Assembly: GCA_016463045.1 (NCBI GenBank)
Contig: JAEMSB010000129.1
Span: forward strand, 548-9,478
Length of the DNA stretch: 8,931 bases
Source of the DNA: Niveispirillum sp.
Lineage (GTDB): Bacteria; Pseudomonadota; Alphaproteobacteria; Azospirillales; Azospirillaceae
Direction: 5' to 3'
The notes below the pieces were generated by a model, which was given only the letters and a program-made list of their open reading frames with translations, made no database searches and was not told the origin of the DNA. Below are positions 5,977 through 8,931 of the stretch, piece after piece. Position 1 is the stretch's first letter, and each line of letters opens with the position of its first letter. A program made the translations under genes and the position numbers.

Positions 5977-8574
5977 GTGACCGTTTCATCTGAACACCTG
6001 GCCCAGCGCGCCGATGCAATCAGCGATGGCATCGGCCATGCCATTGGCTGGATCACCGATGTCCGCCCGGGGGTCGAGCGGCTGGACCGTGATGCCGACG
6101 GGCTGGTGGAGCAATTACGCCGCCACCGCAACCTGCTGCGCCGCCTGGGGGCCGCTGCAAGGCGCCCCATGTCGGTCGGGTTCTTCGGCCTGTCCCAGGC
6201 CGGTAAGTCCTATCTGATTTCCGCACTGGCCAGCGGCGACAATGGCGAACTGGAAACCCGCATGGACGGTCGCCGGCTGAACTTCATCGACCATGTCAAT
6301 CCGCCGGGGGGCGGCAAAGAAGCGACGGGCCTGGTCACCCGCTTCTCCCGCCGCACCCGCACCGTGCCGGCGGGATATCCGGTCGAACTGAAGCTGCTGT
6401 CCGAAGCTGACCTGATCAAAATCCTGGGCAACAGCTTCTTCTGCGATTTCGATGAGAAGAAGGTGAAGCTGGATACCGATCCGGCCACCATCCATGCCGA
6501 ATTGAAGACCCTGCAGGCCCGCCGCCAGCCGACGCCAGTGCCGGGGCTGACGGAAGATGACGTCCTGGACGTTATGGATTATTTCGTGAAGCGCTTCCCG
6601 GTGCGGATGGAGCCTTTACAGGGCGATTTCTGGCCCACGGCCATCACGCTCGCCCCCTACCTGTCGGCCCGGGACCGGGGCCAGCTTTTCGCCCCCCTGT
6701 TCGGACGCATTCCCGACCTGATCGATACCTATGTGAAGCTGCGAGCGGGGCTGGAACGGGTCGGCCATGCCGAACGCGTGTTCGCACCGCTGTCGGCCAT
6801 CGTCCAGGAAAAGGACGGTACGCTGACGCAGGCCAACAATATCGTCAATGTCGACATCATGTTCCGCATCGGTCAGGACGACCATGATCGGCTGACGGTG
6901 CTGCCCGGCGGCACCGACGGCGTCAATGGCACTCCATCGGATCTGCCCCGGTCAATGCTGGCGGCCCTGTCGGCGGAAATGTATTTCGAACTGGCCGACC
7001 CGCCCCGGCAGCAGGGCCTGGATCAAGTCGATCTGCTGGATTTTCCCGGCTATCGGGCGCGGCTGAAGGTGGAAAGTCTGGAGGACGCGCGCAACAAACT
7101 GCAAAGCCGCGACCCGTTGGGCGAATTGCTGCTGCGCGGCAAGGTCGCCTATCTGTTCGAGCGCTACACCAGCGATCAGGAGATGAATGTCCTGATCTTC
7201 TGCACCCCCAGCGACGAACAGATCAACGTCACGGAGGTCGCGGACGCCTTGTCCAGCTGGATTCGGCTGACCCAAGGCGAGACGCCGGAACTGCGCAGCC
7301 GCCGCCAGCCGGGCCTTATCTGGGCCGTCACCAAGTTCGACAAACGCATCGCCGGCGAGTTGGACAAGCCCATCGACATGCTGCGCATCGGCTGGGACAA
7401 TTTGATCGTCCAGGTCCTGCTGGAACGGTTCGAAGGTGAGGGATGGGTGAATGACTGGGCCGCCGGCCGGCCCTTCGATAACCTGTTCATGGTTCGCCGT
7501 CCCGGCATGGCCGGCGCCTTCATCAATACCGATGCGAGGCGGCGGGAGTCGGGCATCCTGCCGGTCCGTCAGCAGGCGCTGGCCAATCTGCGGCAGACGC
7601 TACTGACCAGTGATCGCACCATCCGCCATATCCGGGACGCGGGCACCACGTGGGACGCCATGCTGCGCGACAATGACGGCGGCATGGCTTGGCTGGCCGA
7701 TTATCTGCGCCAGGTGGCCCGGCTGGAGATCAAGCTTGAACGTATAGACGAGCAGGTAAGGCAGGTCCGTCACGATTTGGTGAAGACACGGCTGGGCCGC
7801 TACTACCGCGCCGACGGTGCCGACGCCGTGGTCGCCAAACGCCTGATCGCGGAACGGATCACTGGCTCGCTGGCGGACCAGGCCTCCTATTTCGGGGAGC
7901 TACTGCATTACTTGCAGCCCAACCCCGACCATCTGCGCACCATCTATATCCGCGCGGAGGATGAGGCGGACCCCACAACCCCCGCCCCCCGCCGCGGCCT
8001 GATCAGCATGGCACCCCGTACCGGGGCCGCCCCGGTGGCCAACCGCGCCTCGCGCTTCGCCAAGGCGGCAATGACCGCCTGGATCAAGCAGCTGCGCGGG
8101 CTGCCCGACAGCCAGGGGGTGTTGGCCTATGCCGGCCTCTCGGCAGATATCATGCACAAGCTCACCGAGGAGCTGGTGACCAGTGCCGTGCGTATCCGGC
8201 TAGAGGAGACTCTGACCCGTGCCCTGGACGAAGCGGAGCGGCAGGCGGGGGGCACCCGCAACCGGCTTGCCGACCGGCAGGTACGCACGGCCTGTGCGGT
8301 GATCAACGAATATGTCGACTGGCTGGAGCGCAAGTCCGGGGCCAAGTACCTTTTCGCTTCCCCCCCTCCTGTGACGGGACTGCCAGTCCTGGACCAGGAG
8401 ACCGCGGGCTTCAGCGAGCGCTATATCCGATCCTGGCTGGAGGCTTTCACGGAAACGGCCATCAACAATGCGGGCCATCTGGTCGGCAGCGAGTTCACGC
8501 CCGAGCAGAATGAACGGATCGGCGCCATTCTGCGCCGAATCGCCGGGACGGACACGACCCAAGCGGGAGACTAA
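5977..8574 (+). CDS. srfC: SrfC-family protein with P-loop GTPase-like motifs
   Basis: Read from GTG 5977 the product is 865 residues; an in-frame ATG at 5908 would add 23 residues encoded inside srfB and is rejected. Numbering is from GTG. A helical lead-in precedes MSVGFFGLSQAGKSYLISAL, with a Walker A / G1 loop GLSQAGKS at 71-78. Thr117 in GGKEATGLVTRF is a candidate switch I residue. VDLLDFPGY at 351-359 holds the DxPG G3 motif (355-358), and WAVTKFDKR at 449-457 holds a TKxD G4 motif (452-455). These suggest a GTPase of the large TRAFAC/dynamin-like kind. G1 and G3 are about 280 residues apart, far more than in small GTPases, implying a large insert. The C-terminal half from about residue 545 looks helical with a Pro/Arg-rich interruption near 664-690. 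No signal peptide or clear membrane helix is seen. It follows srfB by 16 bases and is probably co-translated; a joint role with SrfB is inferred from conserved pairing. Confidence 0.9.
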   Translation: MTVSSEHLAQRADAISDGIGHAIGWITDVRPGVERLDRDADGLVEQLRRHRNLLRRLGAAARRPMSVGFFGLSQAGKSYLISALASGDNGELETRMDGRRLNFIDHVNPPGGGKEATGLVTRFSRRTRTVPAGYPVELKLLSEADLIKILGNSFFCDFDEKKVKLDTDPATIHAELKTLQARRQPTPVPGLTEDDVLDVMDYFVKRFPVRMEPLQGDFWPTAITLAPYLSARDRGQLFAPLFGRIPDLIDTYVKLRAGLERVGHAERVFAPLSAIVQEKDGTLTQANNIVNVDIMFRIGQDDHDRLTVLPGGTDGVNGTPSDLPRSMLAALSAEMYFELADPPRQQGLDQVDLLDFPGYRARLKVESLEDARNKLQSRDPLGELLLRGKVAYLFERYTSDQEMNVLIFCTPSDEQINVTEVADALSSWIRLTQGETPELRSRRQPGLIWAVTKFDKRIAGELDKPIDMLRIGWDNLIVQVLLERFEGEGWVNDWAAGRPFDNLFMVRRPGMAGAFINTDARRRESGILPVRQQALANLRQTLLTSDRTIRHIRDAGTTWDAMLRDNDGGMAWLADYLRQVARLEIKLERIDEQVRQVRHDLVKTRLGRYYRADGADAVVAKRLIAERITGSLADQASYFGELLHYLQPNPDHLRTIYIRAEDEADPTTPAPRRGLISMAPRTGAAPVANRASRFAKAAMTAWIKQLRGLPDSQGVLAYAGLSADIMHKLTEELVTSAVRIRLEETLTRALDEAERQAGGTRNRLADRQVRTACAVINEYVDWLERKSGAKYLFASPPPVTGLPVLDQETAGFSERYIRSWLEAFTETAINNAGHLVGSEFTPEQNERIGAILRRIAGTDTTQAGD

Positions 8575-8577
8575 GCC

Positions 8578-8907
8578 ATGCCTTTGCGCATCGACCTTGT
8601 GTATGACGCCGAGCGCGGCCCGGGCCACGCCATCGCCCGCATCCACGACCAGCGGGCCGTACCCGGACGGATCGAGATGAGCGTCCTGCGGAATTCCGAC
8701 CAGTTCTATCTGCGTGCGGACGGCAGCTGGGCGTCCAGCGAAAGTTGGCTGCCGCTGCCGGAGGCGGCCCACATCCTCGTCTTCAAGGATCAGGGCGGAA
8801 ATCTGCTCACGCTCAACCCTCAGGACGACGGGCAGACAATCACGCTCTCGAGCCCGGTGGCCAAGACGGCCATGACGCTCGGGGCCGGTACGGATAATCC
8901 GTCGTAA
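8578..8907 (+). CDS. Small protein of unknown function, last gene of the srf cluster
   Basis: This 109-residue protein starts at ATG 8578, three bases after the srfC stop, with GGGAG at 8565-8569 inside the end of srfC as a well-spaced ribosome binding site. I do not recognise the family. No signal peptide, membrane helix or cysteine is present. The sequence alternates hydrophobic and polar residues with many Gly/Asp turns (RIEMSVLRNSDQFYLRADGS, residues 31-50; HILVFKDQGGNLLTLN, 65-80; TITLSS, 87-92), so a small beta-sheet domain is likely. The tail from about 95 is Ala/Thr/Gly-rich and probably disordered. Codon use matches its neighbours. Tight linkage suggests an accessory or adaptor subunit of the SrfB/SrfC complex, which is inference only. 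It ends with TAA at 8905-8907, and the base composition turns AT-rich right after. Confidence 0.8.
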   Translation: MPLRIDLVYDAERGPGHAIARIHDQRAVPGRIEMSVLRNSDQFYLRADGSWASSESWLPLPEAAHILVFKDQGGNLLTLNPQDDGQTITLSSPVAKTAMTLGAGTDNPS

Positions 8908-8931
8908 GACTTATTTCTAACCATTTACTAC

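Larger units (their letters stand above)
1..8907 (+). other. Expanded srfABC operon (VWA - SrfA/VWA - srfA - srfB - srfC - small protein)
   Basis: Six genes run in the same direction with junctions of +7, -4, +31, +16 and +3 bases, using ATG 246 and GTG 5977 as starts. Every junction shows either a stop/start overlap or a ribosome binding site embedded in or just after the upstream stop. No internal promoter or hairpin terminator is evident. The left boundary and promoter are outside the window; the right boundary probably lies just after 8907 but no terminator is contained in the remaining 24 bases. Confidence 0.75.

Noticed and set aside
2943..8574. SrfB and SrfC as secreted effectors or toxins
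   Set aside because: Neither has a signal peptide, a recognisable secretion signal or a toxin catalytic motif, and no secretion-system gene is in the window. The motifs seen are those of nucleotide-binding proteins.
8908..8931. Terminator or promoter in the AT-rich end of the window
   Set aside because: Only 24 bases are available, with no inverted repeat or complete promoter elements visible.

Overview
This GC-rich window carries one uninterrupted, co-directional (+ strand) gene cluster that I read as an expanded srfABC-type operon. The anchors are an SrfB-family protein with actin/Hsp70-type ATPase motifs, an SrfC-family protein with a P-loop GTPase-like signature, and an SrfA-family membrane protein. 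High GC, third-position G/C bias, the proteobacterial family set and Shine-Dalgarno motifs of GAGG/GGGAG type point to a Gram-negative Pseudomonadota. An alphaproteobacterium is plausible but is a guess from composition only. No RNA gene, insertion sequence, CRISPR array, integrase or attachment site is visible, and I found no convincing gene on the minus strand.

Layout. Bases 1-238 are the 3' end of a gene for a von Willebrand factor A (VWA) protein that starts outside the window. Bases 246-1523 encode a second VWA protein with a different front end: an SrfA-like N-terminal domain, one membrane helix, then a VWA domain with an intact MIDAS metal site. Bases 1520-2911 encode the SrfA-family protein proper: the same N-terminal domain, a Pro/Ala linker, one membrane helix, a Pro-rich linker and a different four-cysteine C-terminal domain. 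Bases 2943-5960 are srfB and 5977-8574 are srfC, the latter read from a GTG start. Bases 8578-8907 encode a 109-residue protein I do not recognise. The last 24 bases are AT-rich and hold no supportable feature.

Genes are separated by -4 to 31 bases, several are translationally coupled, and no promoter or terminator is visible inside, so a single transcript is likely. The promoter must lie upstream of the window.

Working model (inference). Two or more single-span inner-membrane proteins share a cytosolic SrfA-type domain and expose different cysteine-containing domains, one of them VWA, to the periplasm. The cytosolic domains would dock to a soluble pair of nucleotide-driven machines, the Hsp70/actin-like SrfB and the GTPase-like SrfC. 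The published view of Srf proteins as virulence factors or effectors rests on host-associated bacteria. What is visible here looks more like a self-contained membrane-anchored NTP-driven complex.
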